Positions 1 through 7,056 of a stretch of DNA of 10,312 nucleotides are shown one piece after another; the stretch's first letter is position 1, and each line of letters opens with the position of its first letter. The DNA comes from Pseudomonadota bacterium (GTDB lineage: Bacteria > Pseudomonadota > Gammaproteobacteria > Burkholderiales > Burkholderiaceae), in contig JAJYBQ010000063.1 in NCBI GenBank assembly GCA_021778935.1, positions 1 to 10,312 on the forward strand, written 5' to 3'. The notes below the pieces were generated by a model. It was given only the letters and a program-made list of their open reading frames with translations. It made no database searches and had not been told where the DNA came from. The position numbers and the translations under genes are program-made.

Positions 1-255
1 GGAAAAATCGACGTGGCCGGGGGTGTCGATGAGGTTGAGGTTGTAGCGCTGGCCATCGCGGGCGACATAGGTGAGCGCCGCCGTCTGCGCTTTGATGGTG
101 ATGCCGCGCTCGCGCTCGAGATCCATCGAGTCGAGGACCTGCTCCCGGATTTCGCGGTCGGCCAGGCCGCCACAGCGCAGGATCAGGCGATCGGCCAGGG
201 TGGATTTGCCATGGTCGATATGGGCGATGATCGAGAAATTGCGGATATGCTGCAT
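1..255 (-). CDS. lepA: Elongation factor 4 (LepA), N-terminal fragment cut by the window edge
   Basis: The first 85 codons of LepA, a ribosome-associated translational GTPase, read leftward out of the window. The translation begins [19 protein letters not shown], the standard LepA N-terminus. The P-loop (G1) spans about residues 11-19 (AHIDHGKST), the switch I threonine lies in RGITI (51-54, Thr53), and the G3 motif DTPGH is at 77-81. The frame is open to position 1. The start at 255 is fixed by family alignment, because there is no clear Shine-Dalgarno: the bases before the ATG are CCTTTTCGAA, directly after a GC-rich hairpin (269-292). In Betaproteobacteria lepA normally follows mucD and precedes lepB (signal peptidase), so lepB is expected just off the left edge. 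That last point is inference. Confidence 0.97.
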   Translation of the reverse strand, partial: MQHIRNFSIIAHIDHGKSTLADRLILRCGGLADREIREQVLDSMDLERERGITIKAQTAALTYVARDGQRYNLNLIDTPGHVDFS

Positions 256-268
256 TTCGAAAAGGACG

Positions 269-292
269 CGGCCGGCCCTTGAGGGCCGGCCG
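269..292 (-). terminator. GC-rich hairpin between degP and lepA, possible weak terminator or attenuator
   Basis: A perfect inverted repeat has arms CGGCCGGCCCT (269-279) and AGGGCCGGCCG (282-292). Formally this is an 11-bp stem with a 2-base loop; realistically it is 10 bp with a TTGA/TCAA loop. Read on the minus strand, the stem is followed by CGTCC and then TTTT (263-260). The U-tract is short and set off by five bases, so this is at best a weak intrinsic terminator. It ends only 13 bases before the lepA ATG and so could instead affect lepA translation. A second, smaller repeat (CCGCGC 310-315 with GCGCGG 323-328) lies between it and the degP stop. Confidence 0.4.
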
Positions 293-345
293 GTTCAAGG
301 AGTTCGAGACCGCGCGGAAGGCGCGCGGCCCGACGATTCTATCCG

Positions 346-1812
346 TTAATTCCCGGATGGACTCAGGACAACCCAGTTCGACTGTCCGCCCCGACGCACC
401 AGGACCGGAATCGGCCGGGTGAAATGGAGCTTCGAGACCAGGCCGCGGAACTGCTGGACGTCGCGGATCGGCATATTCGCGATGTTGAGCAGGACGTCGC
501 CGGTCTGGATCCCCGCCGAGCCCGCCGCCCCGGACGCCGATTCGACGATGACTCCGCCGGCGATCTGCAGACTCTGCCGCTGATCGGGCGACAGGTCGGA
601 AACCACCAGTCCGAGCGCATCCGGCTTCTTCGGCGCCGGTGCCGGACCCGGCGGGGGCGACCCGGACTGGCCCGACTCCTGCGGCATCACGCCGACGACG
701 ACCGCCAGCACCTTCGCCGCGCCGCTGCGCCACACGGTCAGGGTCGTATGCGTCCCCGGCGCAGTATCCGCCACCATGCGCCGCAGGCTTGCCGAGTCCT
801 CGACCGGCTTGCCGGCAAACCGGATGATCACGTCACCCGCCTGCACGCCGGCCTTCTGGGCCGGTCCACCGGGCTCGACCTGGGCGACCGACGCCCCCTC
901 GGCCCGCGGCAGACCGATGGCGGCGGCGACATCGGGATCGACTTCGCCGATCAGCACGCCGATCCGGCCGCGCACCACCTTGCCCTTGGTGCGCAGGATG
1001 TTGGCGATCCGTTGCGCCTCATCGATCGGGATGGCGAAGGAAATCCCGGCATACGAGCCGGACGTGGTGAAGATCTGGGAGTTGATCCCGACCACCTCGC
1101 CGCGCATGTTGATGAGCGGCCCACCGGAATTTCCCGGGTTCACCGGCGCATCCGTCTGGATGAACGGCAGCAGTTCCCCGGTCTCGCGGTTCATGGCGCT
1201 GACGATCCCGTGCGTCACGGTGTTCTGCAGATCGAACGGCGATCCGATCGCGATCACCCATTCTCCGACCCGCAATTTGGACGGATCGCCCAGTTTGAGC
1301 GTCGGCAGGTCCTTGCCGCCGTCGATCTTGACCAGGGCCACGTCGGAACGGGGGTCGGATCCGATGAGCCGGCCCTTGAACTCCCGCTTGTCGGGGAACG
1401 TCACGGTGATCTCATCAGCCCCCTCGACCACATGCGCATTGGTGATCAGGTACCCGTCGGGCGAGATCAGGAACCCCGACCCGACGCCCCGCGGCATCTC
1501 GCGCTCGGTGCGCGGCGCCGGCGCGGTCCCCGCGCCCGGCCCGGAATCGCCGGGCTGCTGCGGCAGGAACCGGTGGAAAAAGTTGTAGAACGGATCGTTC
1601 GGATCCATGTTGGGGCCGGAAAACGGCTGCTGCGGCCCGGATGGCACCGCAACCCGCGAGGCGGTCCGGATGTTGACCACTGCAGGCGCGGTCTTGGCGA
1701 CCAGGTCGGCAAAGTCGGGCGGACCCGACACCGGGGGCTCCTGCGCATGCGACAACGGCATCGCGCCGACCAGGAGGAACGCCAGCAGACCGCGGACAAG
1801 GAAGCTTTTCAT
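346..1812 (-). CDS. degP: Periplasmic serine protease/chaperone DegP family (MucD type)
   Basis: A 488-residue HtrA-family protease that degrades or refolds misfolded envelope proteins in the periplasm. A signal peptide covers residues 1 to about 23 (hydrophobic core LLAFLLVGAM, cleavage likely after SHA). The trypsin-like domain carries the catalytic triad His127 (TNAHVV), Asp157 (SDVAL) and Ser229 (GNSGGP). Two PDZ domains follow, at about 280-375 and 400-485. A Pro/Gly-rich insert containing DPFYNFF (about 55-108) matches the LA-loop region of DegP/MucD proteins, and a Pro/Ala/Gly linker (about 377-398) joins the PDZ domains. The length is normal for the two-PDZ DegP/MucD class; DegS has only one PDZ. 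It lies 33 bases after rseB and is probably co-transcribed with rpoE-rseA-rseB. Its GGAG motif is only two bases from the ATG, unusually close, but no better start is visible. Confidence 0.96.
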   Translation of the reverse strand: MKSFLVRGLLAFLLVGAMPLSHAQEPPVSGPPDFADLVAKTAPAVVNIRTASRVAVPSGPQQPFSGPNMDPNDPFYNFFHRFLPQQPGDSGPGAGTAPAPRTEREMPRGVGSGFLISPDGYLITNAHVVEGADEITVTFPDKREFKGRLIGSDPRSDVALVKIDGGKDLPTLKLGDPSKLRVGEWVIAIGSPFDLQNTVTHGIVSAMNRETGELLPFIQTDAPVNPGNSGGPLINMRGEVVGINSQIFTTSGSYAGISFAIPIDEAQRIANILRTKGKVVRGRIGVLIGEVDPDVAAAIGLPRAEGASVAQVEPGGPAQKAGVQAGDVIIRFAGKPVEDSASLRRMVADTAPGTHTTLTVWRSGAAKVLAVVVGVMPQESGQSGSPPPGPAPAPKKPDALGLVVSDLSPDQRQSLQIAGGVIVESASGAAGSAGIQTGDVLLNIANMPIRDVQQFRGLVSKLHFTRPIPVLVRRGGQSNWVVLSPSGN

Positions 1813-1845
1813 AACTCCGATTTTTCCGGAAAGAAAACCTAATGA

Positions 1846-2874
1846 TCAGTGGGGGACGGCCTGGTGCACCACGGATTCCGCGACCGACTCCGCCGTGGCG
1901 GGCGGGACGTCGCCCACCACCGTGACCCGGGCGTCGTCGACCCGGCGCGATACCGCTGCGACCGGACCGCGCTGCTCCGCCGGCAGCGTACCCGATACCG
2001 GGGCACCGGGCTCGATGAACACCGAAATCGTCGCCAGACCATCGGAATATACCGCCTGCAGCGCGGATCGCGAATCCGCGGGGCCGGCGCCGATCAAGCG
2101 CCGTACGACCTCGGCGAGACGGTGGAAGCCGCTCGGCGCGGTGACGTGCCATCCTTCCCGACGCAACGCCGTCGCCCGCGCATGCGCGTGTTCGACCGTC
2201 CATCCGGCCGTCGGCCAGGACGGATTGAGCAGCGCCGGATCGATCGGCCCGCCGACATGCACGTCGGTGAAGGCGATCTGCTCCAGTACGGCGCCGCTTG
2301 CATTCCGGGTCTGCGCCTTGAACAACAGGCCGGTCGCCGGGTCGACGCACAGTCGATAGCCGTAGCGCAGCCGATCCCGCGGCACCAGTTCCACGACGTT
2401 GCAGGCGACCCCCGCAACCCGGTCGGCGCCGACGCGGCGAAGGGTGTAGTGGCGCAGGATGCTCTCCGCACCGGGATGGGCAAATGCCGGGAAATCACGC
2501 AAATCCTCATGCCGGACGACGACCCGCCGCCACCGGGGATAGAGGCAGCGCACCGTGTCGCCGATGCGGATGAACTCGCGCGGCTGGCCGTCCAGCGTCA
2601 GCACCCGTTCATGGGAACGCTTGCCGTCGAAGACGTGCACGACGCGCGATGCGTCGACTTCATCGCCGCGCTGCACCACGACGGTGCCGACGAAATCCTC
2701 ATGCCGCGCCGCCGCTTCGATGGCCTCGAGCAACCCGGCGTCCGACCGTGCGGGCCGCCCCGCCGGCACTGCGGCGGCACCCGCTCCGGCCGCGCGCGCG
2801 GCCGGAACCCATGCGACAACCGCGATCAGGACGATCGGCGCCCAGGAACGGAATCGGAGCACGGCGGACGTCAA
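1846..2874 (-). CDS. rseB: Sigma-E regulatory protein RseB/MucB, periplasmic
   Basis: A 342-residue secreted protein of the MucB/RseB family. RseB binds the periplasmic part of RseA, shields it from the first cleavage, and is thought to sense lipids or LPS intermediates (family knowledge). The signal peptide is residues 1 to about 28 (core APIVLIAVVAW, cleavage near AARA). The large N-terminal LolA-like domain (about 45-220) includes FVGTVVVQRG, a VHVFDGKRSHERV strand and YGYRLCVDPATGLL. The smaller C-terminal domain (about 235-325) includes QAVYSDGLATISVFIEP, typical of the family. The start ATG overlaps the rseA stop as ATGA, indicating translational coupling and a roughly matched output of the two partners. 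I see no truncation or missing segment. Confidence 0.93.
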   Translation of the reverse strand: MTSAVLRFRSWAPIVLIAVVAWVPAARAAGAGAAAVPAGRPARSDAGLLEAIEAAARHEDFVGTVVVQRGDEVDASRVVHVFDGKRSHERVLTLDGQPREFIRIGDTVRCLYPRWRRVVVRHEDLRDFPAFAHPGAESILRHYTLRRVGADRVAGVACNVVELVPRDRLRYGYRLCVDPATGLLFKAQTRNASGAVLEQIAFTDVHVGGPIDPALLNPSWPTAGWTVEHAHARATALRREGWHVTAPSGFHRLAEVVRRLIGAGPADSRSALQAVYSDGLATISVFIEPGAPVSGTLPAEQRGPVAAVSRRVDDARVTVVGDVPPATAESVAESVVHQAVPH

Positions 2875-3569
2875 TGGGCGACCGCCCCGTCGGGACGCAG
2901 GATCACGTCCGCGGCCGGCATCACGCCATACCCGGCATAGTCGCTATGCGCATCGATGTAGGGCCCCCATCCCGCGTCGAACGACGCCGGCCGCATCGCC
3001 TGCGCGGCGGCGCGGCCGCCTGCAAGGCCGGCGCCCGGGCCGCCCATCGCCACGGCTTGCGCCGTCTCGGATTTCTGGATCGGTGCCGCGGCGGCGGCGA
3101 TCGGAGCGGGTGCCAAGGCAACCATCGGCGCCCCCGATGGCACTCCGCTTCCCGACAAAGCGCCGCTGCCGTCCCGCAACATCGGAACGGCCACGAACAC
3201 CAGTACGGCCGCGGCCGCGGCGATCGCTCCGGCGCTCGCCGCGCGATGCCCCCAGCGCGACGGACCCCGGTGCGCCGGCGCCACCGATCCGGCCAACGCC
3301 TGCGGTGCCAGCAACGCAGGCTCCGCTTCCAATGCGCGCACGATGCGCGAGCAGAGCTGCGGGGAATGCAGGGCGGCGACCTCTTCCGAGCGCAGCGCAT
3401 CGCCTACCCACGTCCAATCCTCGATCCGCCGCCGCCATGCGGCATTGCCGGAAAGATCCTGGGCGATGCCGTGCCCGGACTCGGGTTCGACTTCGCCGTC
3501 GAGCCAGGCCGACAGAAACTCTCCGTCGGGCACCGCCGCCGGCCCGGGGGAAGTTGGTTGCGCTTTCAT
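2871..3569 (-). CDS. rseA: Anti-sigma-E factor RseA/MucA, inner-membrane
   Basis: A 232-residue single-pass membrane protein that should hold RpoE inactive at the membrane and release it after regulated proteolysis. The cytoplasmic anti-sigma domain (about 14-85) begins with FLSAWLDGE, matching the LSALxDGE motif of RseA-type factors, followed by WRRRIEDWTWVGDALR. One transmembrane helix lies at about 109-131 (Ala/Val-rich, ending VFVAVPML). The periplasmic region (132-232) is low-complexity Ala/Gly/Pro, except for a C-terminal block around 204-218 (YIDAHSDYAGYGVMP) resembling the YLxAHxxYS motif near the end of beta- and gammaproteobacterial RseA/MucA proteins. It follows rpoE by 27 bases, with Shine-Dalgarno AGGGAG at 3577-3582. 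Identity rests on position plus the N-terminal motif. The alanine-rich half would give weak alignments. Confidence 0.9.
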   Translation of the reverse strand: MKAQPTSPGPAAVPDGEFLSAWLDGEVEPESGHGIAQDLSGNAAWRRRIEDWTWVGDALRSEEVAALHSPQLCSRIVRALEAEPALLAPQALAGSVAPAHRGPSRWGHRAASAGAIAAAAAVLVFVAVPMLRDGSGALSGSGVPSGAPMVALAPAPIAAAAAPIQKSETAQAVAMGGPGAGLAGGRAAAQAMRPASFDAGWGPYIDAHSDYAGYGVMPAADVILRPDGAVAH

Positions 3570-3596
3570 CTGATGTCTCCCTGCGATCTGCTTTTT

Positions 3597-4196
3597 TTAC
3601 CAGCGTTTGTCCTGCGGTGTGTCCAATAGCGGGCGCAGTTCCTGCGCGATCGCCTCCCGGGCGCGAAAGATGCGCGAACGCACCGTTCCGACCGGGCAGT
3701 TCATCGCCGCGGCAATTTCGTCGTAGCTCAACCCTTCGAGTTCGCGCAGCACGATCGCCGTGCGCAATTCTTCCGGGAGCTGCTCGATCGCCCGATTGAC
3801 CGCAAGGCCGATCTGGCGGGACTGATAGACGGATTCGGGGGTATCGACGTCAGGCTGTGCGAACGGCTCGTCACCGCCGTCGGCATCCTCGAAATCGCCG
3901 GCGGCCACGGTGGGAGCCTTGCGCCCCTGGGCGGCAAAATGATTCTTTGCCGTATTGATCGCAATCCGGTAGAGCCAGGTGTAGAAGGCGCTTTCACCGC
4001 GGAAGCTCGGCAGGGCACGGTACGCCTTGATGAAGGCTTCCTGGGTCACATCTTCGATGTCGGACGGATCGCGGATCATGCGCGCCAACAGCCTTGAAAT
4101 CTTGCGCTGGTACTTCGCCACCAATATCTCGAACGCACGCTTGTCGCCGTGCTGAACGCGACGAACCAATTGCCAGTCGGCGTCGCGCTCGCTCAT
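3597..4196 (-). CDS. rpoE: ECF sigma factor RpoE (sigma-E / AlgU)
   Basis: A 199-residue extracytoplasmic-function sigma factor that directs RNA polymerase to envelope stress promoters. Sigma region 2 (about 22-95) has AFEILVAKYQRKI, the -10 recognition segment EDVTQEAFIKAYRAL and FYTWLYRIAINTAKN. Region 4 (about 135-188) has QLPEELRTAIVLRELEGLSY, then the helix-turn-helix YDEIAAAMNCPVGTVRSRIFRAR. An in-frame ATG at 4334 would give 245 residues, but the family begins MSExDxxxQLVxRVQxGDKRAFE, which places the start at 4196 and matches the usual 199-residue size. The upstream extension would also overlap the neighbouring gene. The Shine-Dalgarno is weak (AGG, about 8 bases before the ATG). A sigma-E-like promoter lies 17-46 bases upstream, so autoregulation is likely. 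Confidence 0.97.
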   Translation of the reverse strand: MSERDADWQLVRRVQHGDKRAFEILVAKYQRKISRLLARMIRDPSDIEDVTQEAFIKAYRALPSFRGESAFYTWLYRIAINTAKNHFAAQGRKAPTVAAGDFEDADGGDEPFAQPDVDTPESVYQSRQIGLAVNRAIEQLPEELRTAIVLRELEGLSYDEIAAAMNCPVGTVRSRIFRAREAIAQELRPLLDTPQDKRW

Positions 4197-4212
4197 TCGA
4201 AATGCCTGGGGG

Positions 4213-4242
4213 TTGTGACCACGATCCGAAAAATTAGTTTCC
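4213..4242 (-). promoter_or_regulatory. Predicted sigma-E-dependent promoter of rpoE
   Basis: On the minus strand, GGAAACT (4242-4236) is followed after a 15-base spacer by GGTCACAA (4220-4213). The established sigma-E promoter pattern is GGAACTT, 15-16 bases, then GGTCTAA, so both boxes match well at the correct spacing. Transcription would start near 4207-4206, leaving a leader of only about 10 bases before the rpoE ATG at 4196. The -35 box overlaps the last codons and TAA stop of the preceding ygfX-like gene. The match was found by eye and no experimental start site is known. Confidence 0.65.
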
Positions 4243-4590
4243 GCGTACGGGATTCCACCGCAGCTGGGCGGCCAATCTCCGGAACGCAGTACCGCCAACC
4301 GCATCGCGCCAGACGGCGACCGTCCCGGCGCCACAGCGCAGGACGATCCGCGCCGGTCCGATCACCCGCGCCCGCGCGCCCGCCAGATCCACCGCTCCGC
4401 GCGGGCCGCCGTTGCGCGCAAGGATTGCCAAAGCTACGCCGACCACCGCACAGGCCAGCGCCGCAAGCCTGGCGATCGGCGTGCCGATCGCCAGGACCGG
4501 GAGCGCCAATCCACCAGTCGCACCCGCGGCGCACCGCAGCCATCGCGTTCGCGCGGGCGAGGAATCGAGGATCAAAACCGTTCCGATCAT
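4234..4590 (-). CDS. Small two-helix membrane protein, YgfX (CptA)-like
   Basis: A 118-residue protein with a short polar N-terminus containing RTRWLR (15-20), two hydrophobic segments likely to form a transmembrane hairpin (about 21-38 and 41-58), and a soluble tail ending WRDAVGGTAFRRLAAQLRW (94-112). This plan, with a tail of the form D-x-L/V-x-x-x-x-FRRLRxxLR, is that of the YgfX/CptA family, whose E. coli member is an inner-membrane protein encoded beside sdhE. In Pseudomonas a ygfX-like gene also sits near nadB and algU (rpoE), so the location agrees. The frame opens at the fabF stop, and ATG 4590 is the only standard start, with GGGGAG four bases upstream. The protein is slightly short for the family and the match is by eye, so function is unassigned. 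Start and family are both moderately certain. Confidence 0.65.
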   Translation of the reverse strand: MIGTVLILDSSPARTRWLRCAAGATGGLALPVLAIGTPIARLAALACAVVGVALAILARNGGPRGAVDLAGARARVIGPARIVLRCGAGTVAVWRDAVGGTAFRRLAAQLRWNPVRGN

Positions 4591-4603
4591 GCGCTCCCCG
4601 TTC

Positions 4604-4620
4604 CTTCCGCCGGGCGGAAG
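4604..4620 (-). repeat. Short hairpin just before the ygfX-like start
   Basis: The inverted repeat CTTCCGC (4604-4610) and GCGGAAG (4614-4620) can form a stem of about 7 bp with a 3-base loop in the fabF-ygfX gap. On the minus strand a T6 run lies just before the hairpin rather than after it, so it is not an intrinsic terminator. It ends 13 bases before the ATG and its 3' arm supplies part of a GGAAGG purine stretch, so it could influence ribosome access. It may be fortuitous in this GC-rich DNA. Confidence 0.3.
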
Positions 4621-4656
4621 CGAAAAAATCCGAATGGCGCTGCGACCGATTGCAGG

Positions 4657-5895
4657 TCAAACGCGCCGGAAGATCAGCGTTCCGTTCGTTCCGCCAAACC
4701 CGAAGGAGTTTTTCATCGCGTACTCGATCTTCATCGGCCGCGCTTCGTTCGCACAGTAATCCAGATCGCATTCGGGATCGGGGTTCTGGAGATTGATGGT
4801 CGGAGGAGACACCTGGTGATGCACGGCAAGGGCCGTGAACACCGACTCGATCCCGCCGGCGCCGCCAAGCAGGTGCCCGGTCATCGACTTGGTCGAATTG
4901 ATGACGAGGTTGCCCGCGGCATCGCCGAACGCAAGCTTGATCGCGTTGGTCTCGTTGATGTCTCCGGGAGGCGTCGAAGTGCCATGGGCGTTGAGATACT
5001 GGATCTCGTCGCCGTTGATCCCCGCACTGCGCAACGCCGCCACCATGCTCCGGCGCGGCCCATCCACGTCCGGCGACGTCATGTGATAGGCATCCGCGGT
5101 CATGCCGAAGCCGACCAGTTCGCAGTAGATCCGGGCGCCGCGGGCACGCGCATGCTCGTACTCTTCGAGCACCAGGACGCCACCGCCCTCGCCCAGTACG
5201 AAGCCGTCGCGATCCTTGTCGAACGGCCGGCTCGCGCCTTCCGGATCGTCGTTGCGCGTCGACAACGCCTGCATCGCGGCGAATCCGCCGACACCCAGCG
5301 GACAGACGGTGCTCTCCGCGCCCCCGGCCAGCATGACGTCGGCATCGCCCGATCCGATGAGCCGGCCGGCCATGCCGATCGAATGCAAGCCCGTGGTGCA
5401 GGCCGATACGATCGCGAAATTCGGTCCCTTGAGGCCGAACATGATCGAAACGTTGCCCGCGATCATGTTGATGATCGCGCCGGGGATGAGGAAGGGCGAA
5501 ATGCGCCGAGGGCCCCGGGTCATCACCTCTTCGTAGTTGTTCTCGATCAGCGGCAGACCGCCGATGCCCGAGCCGACCATGCAGCCGATCCGCTCGCGGT
5601 TGGCATCGGTGATCTCGAGGCCGGAATCGCGCAGCGCCTGAACCGAGGCCGCGACGCCGTAATGGATGAACGTATCCATCCGGCGGACCTCCTTCGCCGG
5701 AACATAGTCCGTCACCTCGAAATCACGCACCTCGCCCGCGATCTGCGAGCGATATGCGGATGCGTCATAGCGCGTGATCCGTCGGATACCGGACTTGCCG
5801 GCGAGAACATTGGACCACGCGGCAGGCACGTCGTTGCCAACGGGAGAGATGATCCCCAGACCGGTAACGACTACCCTGCGATGCAGACTGCTCAT
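4657..5895 (-). CDS. fabF: Beta-ketoacyl-ACP synthase II (FabF)
   Basis: A 412-residue cytoplasmic KAS II, normal length. It condenses malonyl-ACP with growing acyl-ACP during fatty-acid elongation and includes the palmitoleate-to-vaccenate step. The thiolase-fold Cys-His-His triad is present: Cys166 (VSACTTG), His304 (NAHGTST) and His341 ([11 protein letters not shown]). The family motifs RRVVVTGLG at the N-terminus, [13 protein letters not shown] (225-237) and the C-terminal NSFGFGGTN (396-404) are intact. The start at 5895 follows the acpP stop by 16 bases, the common acpP-fabF arrangement, and both are probably on one transcript. The ygfX-like gene begins 66 bases after its stop, and no clear terminator lies between. 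Confidence 0.98.
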   Translation of the reverse strand: MSSLHRRVVVTGLGIISPVGNDVPAAWSNVLAGKSGIRRITRYDASAYRSQIAGEVRDFEVTDYVPAKEVRRMDTFIHYGVAASVQALRDSGLEITDANRERIGCMVGSGIGGLPLIENNYEEVMTRGPRRISPFLIPGAIINMIAGNVSIMFGLKGPNFAIVSACTTGLHSIGMAGRLIGSGDADVMLAGGAESTVCPLGVGGFAAMQALSTRNDDPEGASRPFDKDRDGFVLGEGGGVLVLEEYEHARARGARIYCELVGFGMTADAYHMTSPDVDGPRRSMVAALRSAGINGDEIQYLNAHGTSTPPGDINETNAIKLAFGDAAGNLVINSTKSMTGHLLGGAGGIESVFTALAVHHQVSPPTINLQNPDPECDLDYCANEARPMKIEYAMKNSFGFGGTNGTLIFRRV

Positions 5896-5911
5896 GGAAG
5901 CCGACCCCGCC

Positions 5912-6154
5912 TCACGCTTTCTTCAGATGGGCGTTGACGTAGTCGATCGCCTGCTGCACCGTGCGGATCTTCTCCGCCTCTTCGTCCGGAATCTCGCACT
6001 CAAACTCGTCCTCGAGCGCCATCACCAGTTCCACGGTGTCGAGCGAATCCGCCCCCAGGTCATCCACGAACGCCGATTCGTTCTTGATGTCGGCCTCGTT
6101 CACGCCGAGCTGCTCGGCCACGATTTTTTTTACGCGCTGTTCAATGCTGTCCAT
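5912..6154 (-). CDS. acpP: Acyl carrier protein
   Basis: An 80-residue acidic ACP, the carrier of all intermediates in type II fatty-acid synthesis. The phosphopantetheine attachment site is Ser37 in the DSL motif ([18 protein letters not shown], 34-51). The helix II recognition surface contains the expected acidic residues for docking FabD, FabH, FabG and FabF. The start is secured by the classical [13 protein letters not shown]-terminus and by a very strong Shine-Dalgarno GAGGAGGGG (6168-6160) five bases before the ATG. A 131-base gap separates it from fabG and carries a plausible promoter, in keeping with ACP being one of the most abundant proteins in the cell. Confidence 0.98.
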   Translation of the reverse strand: MDSIEQRVKKIVAEQLGVNEADIKNESAFVDDLGADSLDTVELVMALEDEFECEIPDEEAEKIRTVQQAIDYVNAHLKKA

Positions 6155-6159
6155 AAATA

Positions 6160-6168
6160 CCCCTCCTC
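6160..6168 (-). promoter_or_regulatory. Strong Shine-Dalgarno of acpP
   Basis: GAGGAGGGG on the minus strand lies five bases before the acpP ATG. It is the best ribosome binding site in the window and fixes the acpP start. Several neighbouring genes (fabD, lepA, rpoE) have weak or unrecognisable ones. Confidence 0.85.
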
Positions 6169-6230
6169 GTGCCTTTCATCACGGAAACGCGATGCACCGT
6201 CCGCGCCTCCTCTAAAAGAGAACGTGCCGT

Positions 6231-6263
6231 CCCTTTTTGCGCAAAGGGCGGGCGATTCTAGCA
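6231..6263 (-). promoter_or_regulatory. Predicted acpP promoter (extended -10) with hairpin at the 5' end of the transcript
   Basis: On the minus strand, TGC plus TAGAAT (6263-6255) matches an extended -10 element (TGn then TATAAT) with one mismatch in the hexamer. No good -35 is visible, which is tolerated in extended -10 promoters. Transcription would start near 6248, giving a leader of about 95 bases. An inverted repeat CCCTTT (6248-6243) and AAAGGG (6236-6231), loop GCGCAA, would lie at the very 5' end of that RNA and could protect it from decay. The call rests on sequence only. Confidence 0.45.
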
Positions 6264-6285
6264 GTTTGGCGGATTACGCCGCCGG

Positions 6286-7056
6286 TCACGCCATATACAT
6301 GCCGCCGTTGACGTGCAGGACGGCCCCGGTCACATACGCGCCGGCCTTGGATGCGAGGAACGTCACCGCTCCAGCGATCTCCTGCGCCTGCCCCAACCGG
6401 CCCAGCGGAATCTGCCCGAGCAGCGCCTGCGTCTGCTGCGGATTGAGCGCCCGCGTCATGTCGGTTTCGATGAACCCCGGTGCGACGCAGTTCACGGTGA
6501 CGCCCCGCCCCCCCAGTTCCCGCGCGAGGGAACGGGTCATCCCCTCGAGGCCGGCCTTGGCCGCCGCGTAGTTGGCCTGCCCGGCGTTGCCGGCCGAGCC
6601 CACCACGGAGGAAATATTGATGATCCGGCCATGCCGGGCCTTCATCATGCCCCGCATCGTCGCGCGCGCCAGCCGGAACGCGGCGCTCAGATTGGTATCG
6701 AGCACGGCATCCCACTCCTCGTCGCGCAGGCGCATGGCGAGGGTATCGGCGGTGATGCCGGCGTTGTTGACGAGGACGGAGAGCTTGCCGAAACGCTCCG
6801 ACACCTCCTGCACGGCCGCATCGCAGCGTGCGCGGTCGCGCACGTCGAGTACGAGCCCCGTCCCGGCGCCGCCCTGCTCCGCGATGCGCCGGGAAATCCC
6901 GTCCGCACCCTCGGGGGTCGTCGCCGTGCCGACGACGGTCGCCCCCGCCTGCAATAGCGCCTCGAGAATGGCGCGGCCGATCCCGCGCGATGCGCCGGTG
7001 ACCAGCGCCACCTCGCCGCGCAGGGCTTCGGGCGAAAACACCAAGGACTCGCTCAT
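6286..7056 (-). CDS. fabG: 3-oxoacyl-ACP reductase (FabG)
   Basis: A 256-residue NADPH-dependent short-chain dehydrogenase that reduces 3-oxoacyl-ACP, the first reduction in each elongation cycle. The nucleotide-binding motif TGASRGIG is at 20-27, NNAG at 97-100, and the catalytic residues are Asn122, Ser150, Tyr163 and Lys167 (YAAAK). The C-terminus VNGGMYM is typical. The start at 7056 overlaps the fabD stop as ATGA, which implies translational coupling. It makes the N-terminus about 8-10 residues longer than most FabG proteins (MSESLVFSPEALRGEVALVTG). A GTG at codon 6 could be an alternative, but the coupling favours the ATG. The reading frame stays open far upstream through fabD and into fabH because of GC bias; that extension is not coding. 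Confidence 0.97.
   Translation of the reverse strand: MSESLVFSPEALRGEVALVTGASRGIGRAILEALLQAGATVVGTATTPEGADGISRRIAEQGGAGTGLVLDVRDRARCDAAVQEVSERFGKLSVLVNNAGITADTLAMRLRDEEWDAVLDTNLSAAFRLARATMRGMMKARHGRIINISSVVGSAGNAGQANYAAAKAGLEGMTRSLARELGGRGVTVNCVAPGFIETDMTRALNPQQTQALLGQIPLGRLGQAQEIAGAVTFLASKAGAYVTGAVLHVNGGMYMA

Noticed and set aside
1..349. Plus-strand open frames at the left edge (13-282 and 71-349)
   Set aside because: They are antisense to the unmistakable LepA N-terminus on the minus strand.
424..1842. A 472-residue plus-strand open frame opposite degP, and a similar one at 1849-2940 opposite rseB
   Set aside because: Both mirror the codon structure of clear minus-strand genes and show no domain or start signal.
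4197..4334. A 46-residue N-terminal extension of RpoE from ATG 4334
   Set aside because: The extension overlaps the ygfX-like gene, has no family likeness and would place the sigma-E promoter inside the coding region. RpoE proteins start at MSExD.
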